64,000 bases of DNA from Gynuella sp050296195 (lineage in GTDB: Bacteria; Pseudomonadota; Gammaproteobacteria; Pseudomonadales; Natronospirillaceae), in assembly GCF_050296195.1 (NCBI RefSeq), contig NZ_JBNKRB010000036.1; one strand, 5' to 3'. The notes beneath the pieces were generated by a model. It was given only the letters and a program-made list of their open reading frames with translations, had not been told where the DNA came from and did no database searches. The first letter of the stretch is position 1, and the number at the start of each line of letters is the position of its first letter. The position numbers and the translations under genes were made by a program. Shown here in pieces: positions 32,707 through 42,709 of this stretch.

Positions 32707-34869
32707 TTAACGGGTTCTGAATTGATCCACCAGTGCAGTCAGCTGAGCAGCCTGTTCCGTAAGTTCATTGGCAGCGCTGGCACATTTTTCTGAAATATCA
32801 CTGTTATAACGAGTGACTTCATCGATCTGTTGAATACCCTGGCCAATCTGATCCATACCACTGGCCTGTTCACTGGATGCAGTGGCGATATCCGATACCA
32901 AACCCGATACCTCAGCGGCGCTGTTGACGATGATCTCCAGAGCGGCAGCGGTATCATCGGTGATCACGACACCATTACGACTACGTTCCGCGGACTGGCT
33001 GATCAATGCAGTCGTCTGCTGCGCGGCTTCTGCACTACGTCCGGCCAACTGCCGAACTTCGTCTGCCACAACAGCAAAACCGCGGCCATGTTCACTTGCC
33101 CGGGCGGCTTCGATGGCAGCATTAAGCGCCAGCAGATTGGTTTGTTCTGCAATGGTTTCGATAACGCCGATGATATTAGTAACGTCCTGCCCCGATTGTT
33201 CAATTTCCTGCATAGCCCGCTTCAGATCACTCATTCGCTGGTTTCCCTTCGTGGCGGATTGGTGGGACTGACCAGACAAAGCACTGGCTTTTTCGGCATT
33301 GTCTGCACTACTTTTGATTTGCGTAGTAATCTGGTTAACCGTGTCACTGATTTCAGTGACAGCTGAGGCAGACTGGGTGGCACCGCTGGATAGCTCATGG
33401 CTCATTTCCGCCACGTTGCCGGCCCGTTTATTGATAGTCAATGCACCATCCTTGATCTGACTGATCAATTGATTGAGATTGGCTACCATTCGTTCCAGTG
33501 CCGTACCCAATTGATCATGCTCAGAGGCTTTTTTGACCGCCAACGCGAGATCCCCCTGAGAAATTTTCTCCGCGACCAACACCTGCGATTGCAGACTATC
33601 CGCCATATTATCCAAAGCACCCGCCAACTGACCGACTTCATCTTCGCTCTGATGTTCCATCCGTTGTGAAAAGTCACCAGTTTCTATCGTTCGTGCCAGC
33701 TGTGCAGCTCGCTTCAACGGCCTGGCAATGGAACGGGCCGACAACGCCAAAACACCTAATGCCAGAGCCGCAATCACGATTCCGACAACCACTTGAAAAA
33801 GAATATTACGTTCACTGCTGTTTTCTATTTCCTGAGCCAGAGCGCTGACCCCACTTAATACTACTTCTTGCGGTATCTGAATAAAGATTGACCAGTTCGT
33901 TTCAGCTTCCCCCACCCATATTGGAGCCACCGCACGTACCATACTATTTTCTGGCTCCAGGTAGGCATCATCGGTTCCCTGACTCATCAAAACTTCCACC
34001 ACATCCCAGCCTTCTCCGAGCATATCCTTTAACGGCTGGCCAACTTGATCAGGCTGACTACTGTGAGCCACCAATAGCCCAAGCTCGCCGACAATGGCCA
34101 CTTCCCCCTGACCATCATAGAGATCGCGGTCAATCTGCTCGCTCAGTTTCTGCAAAAAAGACAGGTCATAATCGACGCCGGTCACACCATAAAACTGGTC
34201 ATTGGCGATAATAGGCACCGTCAGCTTCACCAGCCACTTGGTTTTATCCTTGACGATAAACGGAATCGGTCCAGAGATGCTTTCTTTACCCTGCTCTTTG
34301 GGAGTCATGTACCAGTCGTTCCTGGACACTCCGTTAGGATACTTGGAGGAACTCTCGATTTCAGGTAGTGGCACTACTTGGATGGAGCCGTCGGCGCGAG
34401 CCCAGTAGGGAGCAAAACGCCCGGTATCAAAATTATTACCTCGATCACCATTCATGAACCAGGCATCCTGACCGTCCAGTGCATCTGGCTCCCAATAGGT
34501 GAAAGTTGCATGGAGATCTGGTGAGGTGTTCAGCGTTTCCAACAGGATACCGTTAATCTGATCACGCCCAAGAATCAGAGAATCTCCAACATTAACATTA
34601 CTTTTTGATACCGAAAAAACATTCGCCAGCGTCCGTGCGGCACCAATTCCACGATTCAGCTTTTCAGAGGTCTGATTGACATATCGATGAGCCAGGTTCA
34701 GCAACCCTGCAAGCGCTTCATTTTCCACCTGGGTACTGGCCTGATCTGACACCAGCTTCTGGGTTGTCAGGGAAGAATATATACTGAATGAGACTAATAC
34801 CCCGGCCGTTACCAGTAGGCAGGCTCCGCCAATTACTGCGATCTTGCTCTGGATAGACTTCAATTTCAT
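32707..34869 (-). CDS. Methyl-accepting chemotaxis protein with Cache sensor domain
   Basis: A 720-residue chemoreceptor. A transmembrane helix (residues about 9-30) precedes a periplasmic double-Cache domain of about 320 residues with DGQDAWFMNGDRGNNF, RNDWYMTPKE and GVTGVDYDLSFLQ; a second helix lies near 355-378, then HAMP (ARSIARPLKRAAQLARTIE) and the signalling domain with the tip EQTNLLALNAAIEAARASEH. It senses a small molecule outside the membrane and controls CheA. The ligand is unknown, though such Cache domains often bind amino acids or organic acids. It lacks a C-terminal CheR-binding pentapeptide and is not next to the che cluster. Confidence 0.93.
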   Translation of the reverse strand: MKLKSIQSKIAVIGGACLLVTAGVLVSFSIYSSLTTQKLVSDQASTQVENEALAGLLNLAHRYVNQTSEKLNRGIGAARTLANVFSVSKSNVNVGDSLILGRDQINGILLETLNTSPDLHATFTYWEPDALDGQDAWFMNGDRGNNFDTGRFAPYWARADGSIQVVPLPEIESSSKYPNGVSRNDWYMTPKEQGKESISGPIPFIVKDKTKWLVKLTVPIIANDQFYGVTGVDYDLSFLQKLSEQIDRDLYDGQGEVAIVGELGLLVAHSSQPDQVGQPLKDMLGEGWDVVEVLMSQGTDDAYLEPENSMVRAVAPIWVGEAETNWSIFIQIPQEVVLSGVSALAQEIENSSERNILFQVVVGIVIAALALGVLALSARSIARPLKRAAQLARTIETGDFSQRMEHQSEDEVGQLAGALDNMADSLQSQVLVAEKISQGDLALAVKKASEHDQLGTALERMVANLNQLISQIKDGALTINKRAGNVAEMSHELSSGATQSASAVTEISDTVNQITTQIKSSADNAEKASALSGQSHQSATKGNQRMSDLKRAMQEIEQSGQDVTNIIGVIETIAEQTNLLALNAAIEAARASEHGRGFAVVADEVRQLAGRSAEAAQQTTALISQSAERSRNGVVITDDTAAALEIIVNSAAEVSGLVSDIATASSEQASGMDQIGQGIQQIDEVTRYNSDISEKCASAANELTEQAAQLTALVDQFRTR

Positions 34870-35483
34870 ACCACATATCTCTTGTTATTCTATCAGCACA
34901 AGCTATGGTTTCGCTGATCCGTTTTAAGGTTTTCGTTGCGAAATATGTCAATTCTCAATATGTGAGAGTAGTTCAGTTAACAGGATTCGCTAGTAAAAAG
35001 ATGACCGCAGAAGTTATCCATGAAAGTTCATTACAACGGACCATTCCTGTCATCAGTCTCCCTTGAACATAAAGGTTTCTGCCTTCCATCATCAGCAGAT
35101 ACAGCAATCTGTATGATCTTCCAGCTCAAATATTTTTCGACCTCTATCGATAAAATACCCATGCGGGCTAAAACAACACCATAATGATGCACATATCCTT
35201 CTATCTGAATAGCGAATCAATCGAAAGCAGGATGGTGAAATTTATGAAAATATTTCAGCCATGGACTTATCCGTATATTTTCCGTTTTGAGCACCTTTTC
35301 ACACTCTCTGACAACTCCGTTCCACTAATATTTTGTTCTAGATCACATTTGTCTTTTCACCAATGTATACCAGTTCATAAAAACCAAACTGATTTGCAAA
35401 TTTATAAAAACTTAACGCAATTTGCTGATAACGTTTACAAAAAAAGACATCGACTCAACATCCACATAGAACAGGTACAATAA
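34870..35483. other. Intergenic region between divergent MCP and astacin genes
   Basis: About 600 AT-rich bases holding the promoters of both genes. A frame of 99 codons at 35184-35483 ends directly before the astacin ATG but has unusual composition and no ribosome site, so I do not call it. No repeats or strong hairpins were seen. Confidence 0.4.
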
Positions 35484-36722
35484 ATGAATAAAATCATACC
35501 ACTCACCGCCGCGATACTTTTCGTAACTGCGTGTAATGATTCAGGTTCTGAAACTGCTTCCGGTAACGGCCAGGATTCCATTTGGGGTTATAGCAGTACT
35601 GGCCGGAACATGGTGGAAATCCAAACATCCAACGGTCAGACAATCAAAGCAGTTGACATCGATGGTATCGCACATGTTGGTGACATGATGCTGGGTCGCA
35701 CAGAAGACCTGTTACAACATGGTCTGCTGGTAGCAGAAGATCAGGACCAGCCGACCGCCCCGGCAAAACCTTCTTCTCGCGCGGTGACCATTTATCCGTC
35801 TTCCGGCTTCAAATGGCCGGACGGAATTGTGCCATTTGTTCTGAATAGCAACCTCTCCAGCTCAGCCAGAACGGATGCTTTGAATGCGGTCAACTACTGG
35901 AACACCCACACCAATCTCAAATTTGTAGAACGCACCAATGAAGCCGATTATCTGCTGATCACCAACGGAGATGGCTGCAGTTCCTATGTTGGTAAAATCG
36001 GTGGTCCTCAGGCCGTCACCTTGGCGTATAACTGCGGCACGGCTGCTGCCATTCATGAATTTGGTCATGCGGTGGGATTTGAGCATGAACAGACTCGCGG
36101 TGATCGGGACAATTATGTCAGTATTCACTGGGATAATATTCAGCCAGGCATGGAATATAATTTTAAAAAGATAAGCACCAGTAACCGGCACGATGTCGGC
36201 GACTACGATTATTATTCAATCATGCATTATAGTGCCTGGGCATTCTCGAAAAATAACCAGCCAACCATTGTGCCTAAACAGGATGACGTGGACCTCTATA
36301 CCATGGGAATGGTATCAGAAATGTCCAATGGCGATTTTGCAGCCGTCGCAGAAATTTATGGCGACCCGGGTAATGATAATGGTGACTCCGGAGACAATGG
36401 TGATTCTGGAGACGATGGCCAAAATCAGGGTGAACAATATTCCGGTCGGCTATCCGGTTCAGGAGACTCTAACATCCAGCCAAACGGTAACTGGTTCCAG
36501 TATGGGGGCGGCATACTGTCTGCTACTTTGAGTGGTCCCAACAATGCCGACTTTGATTTATCTCTGCAACAATGGAATGGCAACAGCTGGGTTACAGTCG
36601 CAACGTCAGAAAGCTACAGCTCCAACGAAGCCATCAATGTTCAGGCACCAGCCGGGTATTATCAGTTTGTGGTAATGTCATACAATGGTAGCGGTAGCTA
36701 TACTTTTACTCTTAAAAGATAA
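35484..36722 (+). CDS. Astacin-like (M12A) zinc metalloprotease lipoprotein
   Basis: A 412-residue protein beginning with a lipoprotein signal (MNKIIPLTAAILFVTAC, Cys17 as lipid site, then NDSGSETASG). The protease domain, residues about 110-300, holds the extended zinc motif HEFGHAVGFEHE (His191, His195, His201; Glu192 catalytic) followed by RGDRDNYV and the Met-turn SIMHYSAWAF, as in astacins. A short Asp/Gly/Asn-rich linker (about 298-315) leads to a C-terminal beta domain (SGSGDSNIQPNGNWF to GSGSYTFTLKR) of the pre-peptidase C-terminal type. It should act at the cell surface or be released. Confidence 0.9.
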   Translation: MNKIIPLTAAILFVTACNDSGSETASGNGQDSIWGYSSTGRNMVEIQTSNGQTIKAVDIDGIAHVGDMMLGRTEDLLQHGLLVAEDQDQPTAPAKPSSRAVTIYPSSGFKWPDGIVPFVLNSNLSSSARTDALNAVNYWNTHTNLKFVERTNEADYLLITNGDGCSSYVGKIGGPQAVTLAYNCGTAAAIHEFGHAVGFEHEQTRGDRDNYVSIHWDNIQPGMEYNFKKISTSNRHDVGDYDYYSIMHYSAWAFSKNNQPTIVPKQDDVDLYTMGMVSEMSNGDFAAVAEIYGDPGNDNGDSGDNGDSGDDGQNQGEQYSGRLSGSGDSNIQPNGNWFQYGGGILSATLSGPNNADFDLSLQQWNGNSWVTVATSESYSSNEAINVQAPAGYYQFVVMSYNGSGSYTFTLKR

Positions 36723-36942
36723 GCAACTCACCAGGCGCGCTTTATATGCCTGGTTAAAGTGTGATGCAGGGACGCATCATTATTGGCCACTGTTTATGCC
36801 GGCCCAGAGAAATCAAAATACCCCGCACAATATCGTCAGAATACTCAAAGGACCAATCAAAGAGATCAGAACGCTCTCTTTAATTGCCATATTAACAGCC
36901 GAGTGAAAGTACTAGTCCTCTCTGGCCATTGGGAAAGGAAGA

Positions 36943-37965
36943 TCAGATTATTCGCAGATACACCATACTCTGGTTTATCAACTGGTAGGCAATCTCACCA
37001 AATACTATCGGCCCACGCATTTGGCCAGTGCTCACTCCTTCAAGTTCACCATAATAATAATTCAGTATGCAGTTACAGCAGAAGGCGATCTGTCCTGAAG
37101 TGCTGGGAATATGCTCAGCGAAAGCCTGGGAATAGGAACCTATATTCCGTGCTAATCGATATTCCTGACCACGGAATACAGGCGCATAAAACTTCACATG
37201 GTCGTCTGCAATTATCTGAAATCCGACATTGAGAACGGCGCCATCCCGATACTTCGTAACCAGGGGGAGCTCAGTATCTATCCTGTTATCACGCAGGTAA
37301 CTGACCAGATCCGTTAACTGGCCGTTAACTTCGACCTGACGGGCAGTGAAACCGGATTCAGGAAAACACAATACATCACCATCTCCGGGTTCAAACAAAT
37401 TCACCGTTTCAATTGTCACTATTCGCTCTTCATTCACTTCCACATGCAGGGCAACAGCTTTATCGTCATACAACTCACCGCTAGGGCCATACACCACTTT
37501 TGCAGTCCGCGTCAGCAGATCATGCACATCAACACCGGCTACCCAGCCGATCAGCGGTTGCAAGTAGATATTCTCAAACCCAGGGGCATCTTCAGCGAAT
37601 CGTTTGTGAACCAGAGAATGCGCAGGAATAATCAGCAGGGTAAAGCCATTTTCGGGTGCATCATTGCATATCTGGTCGATATTTTTGCTATCGTAAATGC
37701 ATAGCCTGGGGTCACGGCAATCTTCGGGAAGATGATTAACGAACACTTTTTTCGGCTCACATTCACCACCATTTTCAGCCATGAAATACGCAGTTGTTCC
37801 ACCAATCCAAGAGCCTCGTGGTAATTGACGCAACATGTCCTCATCACCAGCAATACTAAGCACTTCACCAGCCAGGATCATTTCAGCCGCCTGTTCCACG
37901 GTGACCAAATGTCCCAGAGAGACTTCCGGATGATCATTATCCATCGCAACGGGAGTCTGATTCAT
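36943..37965 (-). CDS. Hypothetical protein with FIST-like C-terminal segment
   Basis: A 340-residue cytoplasmic protein that I do not recognise with certainty; it may belong to the DUF6976 family. The N-terminal third has LPRGSWIGGTTAYFMAENGG; the middle VAGVDVHDLLTRTAKVVYGP; the end IAFCCNCILNYYYGELEG then MRGPIVFGEIAYQLINQSMV. That last pattern (cysteines, glycine, then GP..FGEI) resembles the end of the FIST_C sensory domain, which binds small ligands in signalling proteins. If so it could be a stand-alone sensor. AGGGG precedes ATG 37965. The gene is monocistronic. Confidence 0.6.
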   Translation of the reverse strand: MNQTPVAMDNDHPEVSLGHLVTVEQAAEMILAGEVLSIAGDEDMLRQLPRGSWIGGTTAYFMAENGGECEPKKVFVNHLPEDCRDPRLCIYDSKNIDQICNDAPENGFTLLIIPAHSLVHKRFAEDAPGFENIYLQPLIGWVAGVDVHDLLTRTAKVVYGPSGELYDDKAVALHVEVNEERIVTIETVNLFEPGDGDVLCFPESGFTARQVEVNGQLTDLVSYLRDNRIDTELPLVTKYRDGAVLNVGFQIIADDHVKFYAPVFRGQEYRLARNIGSYSQAFAEHIPSTSGQIAFCCNCILNYYYGELEGVSTGQMRGPIVFGEIAYQLINQSMVYLRII

Positions 37966-38131
37966 GCCCCACCCCTTCTTTTTTTATTTTTTAAGGAATG
38001 CCTGTATATGGCCAGACAGGCACCATACAACGTTAACTATAGGCAGAAATCAACGAAGCTGTTTTTTTTGAGGGATAAATTTAAATGATCAAGTAAATCT
38101 TGATATTGTAAGCTTGATAACCTATTGAAAT

Positions 38132-38155
38132 CAGGCAGATCAGAAGATCTGCCTG
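38132..38155 (-). terminator. Terminator downstream of the Old Yellow Enzyme gene
   Basis: Perfect 10-bp stem: CAGGCAGATC (38132-38141) and GATCTGCCTG (38146-38155), loop AGAA. It begins 28 nt beyond the stop at 38184 on the minus strand and is followed there by ATTTC. Confidence 0.7.
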
Positions 38156-38183
38156 GCGAGAACACCTGTTGCACTAACACATG

Positions 38184-39245
38184 TCAGGCGGACAAAAATG
38201 GATAATCGATATACCCCTTTTCACCCGCACCATAAAATGTTTCCGGCTGAGGCTGATTGAATTCACCATTTTGCTGCAAACGTTTTACCAGATCCGGGTT
38301 GGCAATAAACAGTTGACCAAACGAAACGGCATCCGCTTTATTATCCATTAACAACTGCTCCGCAGTCTCACGATCTAACTGCTGATTGGCCACAAATACG
38401 CCAGAAAAATTCTCCCGAATAATCGGCGATATCGGTTTTTCCACCTGTTGGGCTTCTCGTGCAAAAATAAAAGCAATAGAACGCTGGTTCAGTTGCCGGG
38501 CCACGTGAGAAAATAAAGCTTCCGGGTCTGAGTCACCCATGTCATGGGAGTCACCCTGAGGGGCCAGATGTACACCCACTTTACCGGCTCCCCAGACATC
38601 GATCACTTCGTCCACAATTTCCAACAACAGACGACTGCGGTTCTCGATGCTGCCACCATATTCATCAGAACGATGATTGGTGCTGTCCTGTAAAAACTGG
38701 TCAATCAAATAACCGTTGGCCGCGTGAATTTCCACGCCATCAAAACCGGCTGCTTTGGCATTTTCAGCCGCTTTGCGATAGATCACCGACAGATTCTTCA
38801 CCTCTTCTGTCGCCAGCGCACGGGGAGTAACATATTCTTTGATGGGTCGTACCAGACTGACATGACCGGCTGGCTTAATGGCCGACGGAGCCACAGGCAA
38901 CTCACCGAACAGAAAGATAGGATCGGATATCCGACCAACATGCCAGAGCTGCATGAAGATACGACCATCTGCATCGTGCACGGCATCGGTCACCTTCTTC
39001 CATCCTTCAACCTGCTCTTCAGACCAGATCCCCGGTGTATCAGCATATCCAACGCCCAAAGGCGTCACAGAAGTGGCTTCTGACAGAATCAGGCCGGCAG
39101 AGGCGCGTTGACGATAATATTGCACCATCAGCTCATTCGGTACTCGCCCGGGATTGTTTGCCCGGCTGCGAGTCAAAGGTGCCATGATGATGCGATTTTT
39201 CAGTTGATAATCCCCCAACTGCAGAGGATCGTGAAACATTGGCAT
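38184..39245 (-). CDS. Old Yellow Enzyme family alkene reductase (NemA-like)
   Basis: A 353-residue FMN-dependent TIM-barrel reductase. The opening MPMFHDPLQLGDYQLKNRII and MAPLTRSRA is typical of N-ethylmaleimide/xenobiotic reductases; GFDGVEIHAANGYLIDQFLQ holds the substrate-binding His-Asn pair, and NHRSDEYGGSIENR follows. It reduces activated C=C bonds of electrophiles using NAD(P)H. ATG 39245 has AAGGA 7 nt upstream; the longer frame from 39332 adds an unrelated basic stretch. No divergent regulator is adjacent, and its control is unknown. Confidence 0.92.
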   Translation of the reverse strand: MPMFHDPLQLGDYQLKNRIIMAPLTRSRANNPGRVPNELMVQYYRQRASAGLILSEATSVTPLGVGYADTPGIWSEEQVEGWKKVTDAVHDADGRIFMQLWHVGRISDPIFLFGELPVAPSAIKPAGHVSLVRPIKEYVTPRALATEEVKNLSVIYRKAAENAKAAGFDGVEIHAANGYLIDQFLQDSTNHRSDEYGGSIENRSRLLLEIVDEVIDVWGAGKVGVHLAPQGDSHDMGDSDPEALFSHVARQLNQRSIAFIFAREAQQVEKPISPIIRENFSGVFVANQQLDRETAEQLLMDNKADAVSFGQLFIANPDLVKRLQQNGEFNQPQPETFYGAGEKGYIDYPFLSA

Positions 39246-39523
39246 AACGGTATCCTTGGAAAGTTTAAGAACGCAATAAGGTCCCGATCTTGAACACTCG
39301 GGACGCCGCGGTATATGGATTCTGTGCTCCACAGAAACAATACCTGTAAGCTATGTTTATACAAAGTTTTCAAATGGCTCCGACAATGCCTATGATGCTA
39401 ACCAAAACCAATGGAGTCAGGCAGAAATTCAGCACAGGGTTCAAAAAATCCGCCCGTTCACCTATGAAATTCCGCCTGACGCGATAAAATGCAATGCTCT
39501 TTTCAGATCTACACAAGGCCAGG

Positions 39524-40255
39524 ATGCTACTCGATACTACGATTGCAGTTGAAACTCCGGAGGGAGTTGATTTTACCGTTACACCGGCAGGAGTGGTGTC
39601 GAGATCACTGGCCTACACCGCCGACTTCCTTATTCGCGTGCTGGTCATTGCTCTGACCATGCTGATACTCGCGTTTCTGGGCGAAGCAGGGACCGGTATT
39701 GCCCTGGTGATTTATTTCCTGCTGGAATGGTTTTATCCGGTATTTTTTGAACTGACCAAGGGTGCCACGCCTGGAAAAAAATGGTTCAAGCTGTACGTCA
39801 TACATGACGATGGCAGCCCAATAACCTTCTCTTCATCATTGTTGCGCAATCTGCTACGGGCGGCGGATATTCTGCCGATGTTCTATCTGCTCGGTATGAT
39901 CAGCATGGTCTGTAATGGCCAGTTCAAACGATTAGGAGACCTGGCCGCCGGAACCCTGGTGGTCAGAATGACAACCGTCAAAAATACTGCGGTCGAAACC
40001 ACTTCTGGGGTTAAAGCGCCCTCTTTTGCCCTCACGACAGCGGAACAGCAGGCAGTGGTGCAGTTTGCCCAGCGGGCGCAGGTACTGTCTTCGGCCCGCC
40101 GTCAGGAGCTGGCCAATATTCTCACCCCGGTTTTAAACGAACAGGACCAGCAGGCAGTCGAAACACTCGATCAGATGGCCAATTATCTGCTGGGCCGGAA
40201 ACCTGGTGAATCAAATGATCCATCCACCTCCAGGGACGTTACGGAGTCATCGTGA
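39524..40255 (+). CDS. RDD-family membrane protein
   Basis: A 243-residue inner-membrane protein and first gene of a coupled six-gene operon. The start LLDTTIAVETPEGVDFTVTP is typical of the family; the RDD region has two to three helices (about 35-62 and 110-130) with the Arg near residue 25 (VSRSLAYTADF) and the GATPGKKWFKLYV motif. ATG 39524 is preceded by AAGGCCAGG; ATG 39494 in the same frame lacks a ribosome site. The C-terminal 70 residues are soluble and helical. RDD proteins are thought to be transporters or membrane helpers; the exact role here is unknown. Confidence 0.85.
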   Translation: MLLDTTIAVETPEGVDFTVTPAGVVSRSLAYTADFLIRVLVIALTMLILAFLGEAGTGIALVIYFLLEWFYPVFFELTKGATPGKKWFKLYVIHDDGSPITFSSSLLRNLLRAADILPMFYLLGMISMVCNGQFKRLGDLAAGTLVVRMTTVKNTAVETTSGVKAPSFALTTAEQQAVVQFAQRAQVLSSARRQELANILTPVLNEQDQQAVETLDQMANYLLGRKPGESNDPSTSRDVTESS

Positions 40256-41220
40256 AGCAGGAAGTATTTGAACAACATAACCAACCCTTCTGGCAAAGTT
40301 TCAGCACCCAGCTGGAAAACCTCGAGCAGGGTCACCGGGATTCCTTCAGGCAATTTGCCAGTCATTACCGACGCCTTTGTCAGCATCTGGCGATTGCCCG
40401 TCATCGTGGTTACTCGCAGCATCTGATTGTCTATCTGAATGATCTGATGCTTCGCGGTCACCAGATGCTGCATAAACGTCCAAGCTATTTCTGGCTGAGT
40501 CTGAGCCATTTTCTGGCAGTTCAGTTTCCACAATCGATCCGCACACAATGGCGCTACGTGATGGTCGCCACCCTATTAATGTACTTGCCGGCCATTCTGC
40601 TGATCGGCGCTATTCAAGTGGAACCGGATCTGGTTTACCTGGTCATCGATTCCCATCAATTGAGTGAATATGAATCCATGTATGACCCCAGCTCAGAATC
40701 CCTGGGTAAGAAACGGGAGTCCTCAACGGATCTGCAAATGTTCGGCTTTTATATCCAAAACAATATCGGTATCGCCTTCCGGACCTTTGCTACGGGGATT
40801 GTCTTTGCTCTCGGCAGTATTTTTTTTCTGCTGTTCAATGGCGTGTTTTTTGGTGTTGTCGGCGGTCATTTGACCGAAATCGGCTATAACGAAACATTCT
40901 GGACGTTTGTCATCGCCCATAGTGCTTTTGAAGTAACGGCGATCACTTTCGCCGGCGCCGCCGGCATGAAACTCGGTTTCACACTTTTGTCACCTGGAGC
41001 CAGAACCCGTGCCGAGGCACTGAAACAGGCGGCACGGGAATGCATACCAATACTTTATGGTATGACCATCATGTTACTGATCGCTGCATTTATTGAAGCG
41101 TTCTGGTCTTCGGATCACACTCTTCCGGCAACGGTCAAATACTCCGTTGGTGCAGCAATGTGGCTGTTGGTGATCGCTTACTTCACACTTGCCGGGAGAA
41201 GTAAACATGAGTCCCGCTGA
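40252..41220 (+). CDS. SpoIIM-like (stage II sporulation protein M) membrane protein
   Basis: A 322-residue membrane protein. An N-terminal soluble helical region of about 95 residues (FRQFASHYRRLCQHLAIARH) is followed by helices near 103-122, 180-215, 225-245, 268-288 and 295-315. The segments GIAFRTFATGIVFALGSIFF and TFVIAHSAFEVTAITFAGAA are the hallmark of SpoIIM/DUF95 proteins. The GTG start overlaps the previous stop as GTGA and has GGAG 5 nt upstream. In non-sporulating bacteria this family usually travels with RDD, MoxR and DUF58 genes, as here. Confidence 0.88.
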   Translation: MKQEVFEQHNQPFWQSFSTQLENLEQGHRDSFRQFASHYRRLCQHLAIARHRGYSQHLIVYLNDLMLRGHQMLHKRPSYFWLSLSHFLAVQFPQSIRTQWRYVMVATLLMYLPAILLIGAIQVEPDLVYLVIDSHQLSEYESMYDPSSESLGKKRESSTDLQMFGFYIQNNIGIAFRTFATGIVFALGSIFFLLFNGVFFGVVGGHLTEIGYNETFWTFVIAHSAFEVTAITFAGAAGMKLGFTLLSPGARTRAEALKQAARECIPILYGMTIMLLIAAFIEAFWSSDHTLPATVKYSVGAAMWLLVIAYFTLAGRSKHESR

Positions 41221-42709
41221 TATTGTCTTCACCCTGCGGGCGCGTGATCGCTACGAAGCCATCGACCTGGGCTTTCATCTGGTCCGACGCTGGTGGTGGC
41301 AACTATATCTGCTGTGGCTGATCTGGATTGTTCCGATAACCTGTATCAGCGCATGGCTGTTGCCAGAACCATATTATGCCGGCCTGCTGATCTGGTGGCT
41401 CAAGCCCATGTTTGAGCGCAGTCAGTTGTATTTTCTCAGTCGGGCGGTATTCGGACAGGTGCCTGGTATTCGCGAAACACTGAGACACACCCCCAAAATG
41501 ATGCGGATACAGTGGTTTGCCTCGCTGACATGGCGGCGCTTGAGCACCAGCCGTAGTTTCGATCTGCCAATCATCCAATTGGAAGGCCAGAAGGGAGCGG
41601 CCCGTAAGAAGCGTCTACAGGTACTGCATCAGGGGCTAACAGGTACAGCTGCCTCGTGGCTGACGATAGTGGGTATTCACATCGAAAGTTTTACCAGCTT
41701 CGCGCTGGTTGCCCTGATCATGATGGTGCTGCCACAAAACATAGAATTTGACTGGAAATATCTGATGGATGCAGCGTTTCTACAACTCGTCGCCTCAATG
41801 ATTGCCATAATACTGATCGGCCCACTTTATGTGGCCGGTGGGTTTGCACTGTATCTGAACCGCCGCATCATCCTCGAAGGCTGGGATCTAGAGCTCATGT
41901 TCCAGCAGATGACGCAGCGTATGCAACCAAAACCAGAACGCCATAACACCTCAGGAATCCTTGGGTTGATGGCAGTGCTAGCACTTACTCTCATGTTTAG
42001 CGCCGCACCAAAGCCAGCTCAGGCAGCAGAATTGACTCCTGAGAATGCCCGCGAGGACATTCAGACCATTCTGCAAGGCCCGGATTTTCATACCCTGAAA
42101 ACCAGTCGCATTCCAAAATTTCTGCATGATCACCAAAGCAAAGAAAAAGACCTGGATGACCCTACACCTCCGGATTTTGACTTTGACGGCTTCTCCGGCC
42201 TGGAGAGCCTTGCACTGATATTTAAACTCCTGCTTTGGGGACTGCTGATCAGCTGTATTTTGTATGTACTCTATCGCTATCGCGATGCCCTGATGACTAT
42301 TTCACTGCCTGCCCGCAAAGATAAGTCCATCGGGGCCGCTCCCACTCATTTGTTTGAACTCGACATTCGTGAACAGTCACTCCCCGATGAACTGGTCACT
42401 GAAGCTGTTTCTTTATGGCAGGGCCAGGCCTATCGAGAAGCCCTGGCCCTGCTGTATCGCGGCAGCCTGTCACGTCTGGTCAACCATCATGATCTGCGTC
42501 TGAGCCGGGGTGCCACCGAAGAGGATTGTGTGGCCCTGGTAACAACCCGCGAAGGCCATGAGCTGAGTACTTACTTCGCTCTTCTGACCCGGGCCTGGCA
42601 GACTCAAGCCTACGCGCACCAGCAACCAGAAAGCACGCTGTTCAATGAGTTATGTGCGCAATGGAACGCTCATTTTGGCCAACGTCAGGGAGAAACTCAT
42701 GAGCCATAA
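41207..42709 (+). CDS. DUF4129-domain membrane protein
   Basis: A 500-residue membrane protein overlapping the previous gene by 14 bases. Hydrophobic helices lie near 27-50, 55-65, 150-175, 190-220, 250-268 and 335-355. The C-terminal cytoplasmic part (PDELVTEAVSLWQGQAYREA, LALLYRGSLSRLV and LSRGATEEDC) is a DUF4129 domain, which shows similarity to glutaminyl cyclase or transglutaminase-associated proteins. The segment GLMAVLALTLMFSAAPKPAQ resembles an internal signal sequence, so the following about 70 residues may be periplasmic. Role inferred only from the operon. Confidence 0.8.
   Translation: MSPADIVFTLRARDRYEAIDLGFHLVRRWWWQLYLLWLIWIVPITCISAWLLPEPYYAGLLIWWLKPMFERSQLYFLSRAVFGQVPGIRETLRHTPKMMRIQWFASLTWRRLSTSRSFDLPIIQLEGQKGAARKKRLQVLHQGLTGTAASWLTIVGIHIESFTSFALVALIMMVLPQNIEFDWKYLMDAAFLQLVASMIAIILIGPLYVAGGFALYLNRRIILEGWDLELMFQQMTQRMQPKPERHNTSGILGLMAVLALTLMFSAAPKPAQAAELTPENAREDIQTILQGPDFHTLKTSRIPKFLHDHQSKEKDLDDPTPPDFDFDGFSGLESLALIFKLLLWGLLISCILYVLYRYRDALMTISLPARKDKSIGAAPTHLFELDIREQSLPDELVTEAVSLWQGQAYREALALLYRGSLSRLVNHHDLRLSRGATEEDCVALVTTREGHELSTYFALLTRAWQTQAYAHQQPESTLFNELCAQWNAHFGQRQGETHEP

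Noticed and set aside
35184..35483. Open frame of 99 codons ending at the astacin start
   Set aside because: Odd composition, no ribosome site, and AT-rich leader DNA; the contact with the next ATG looks accidental.
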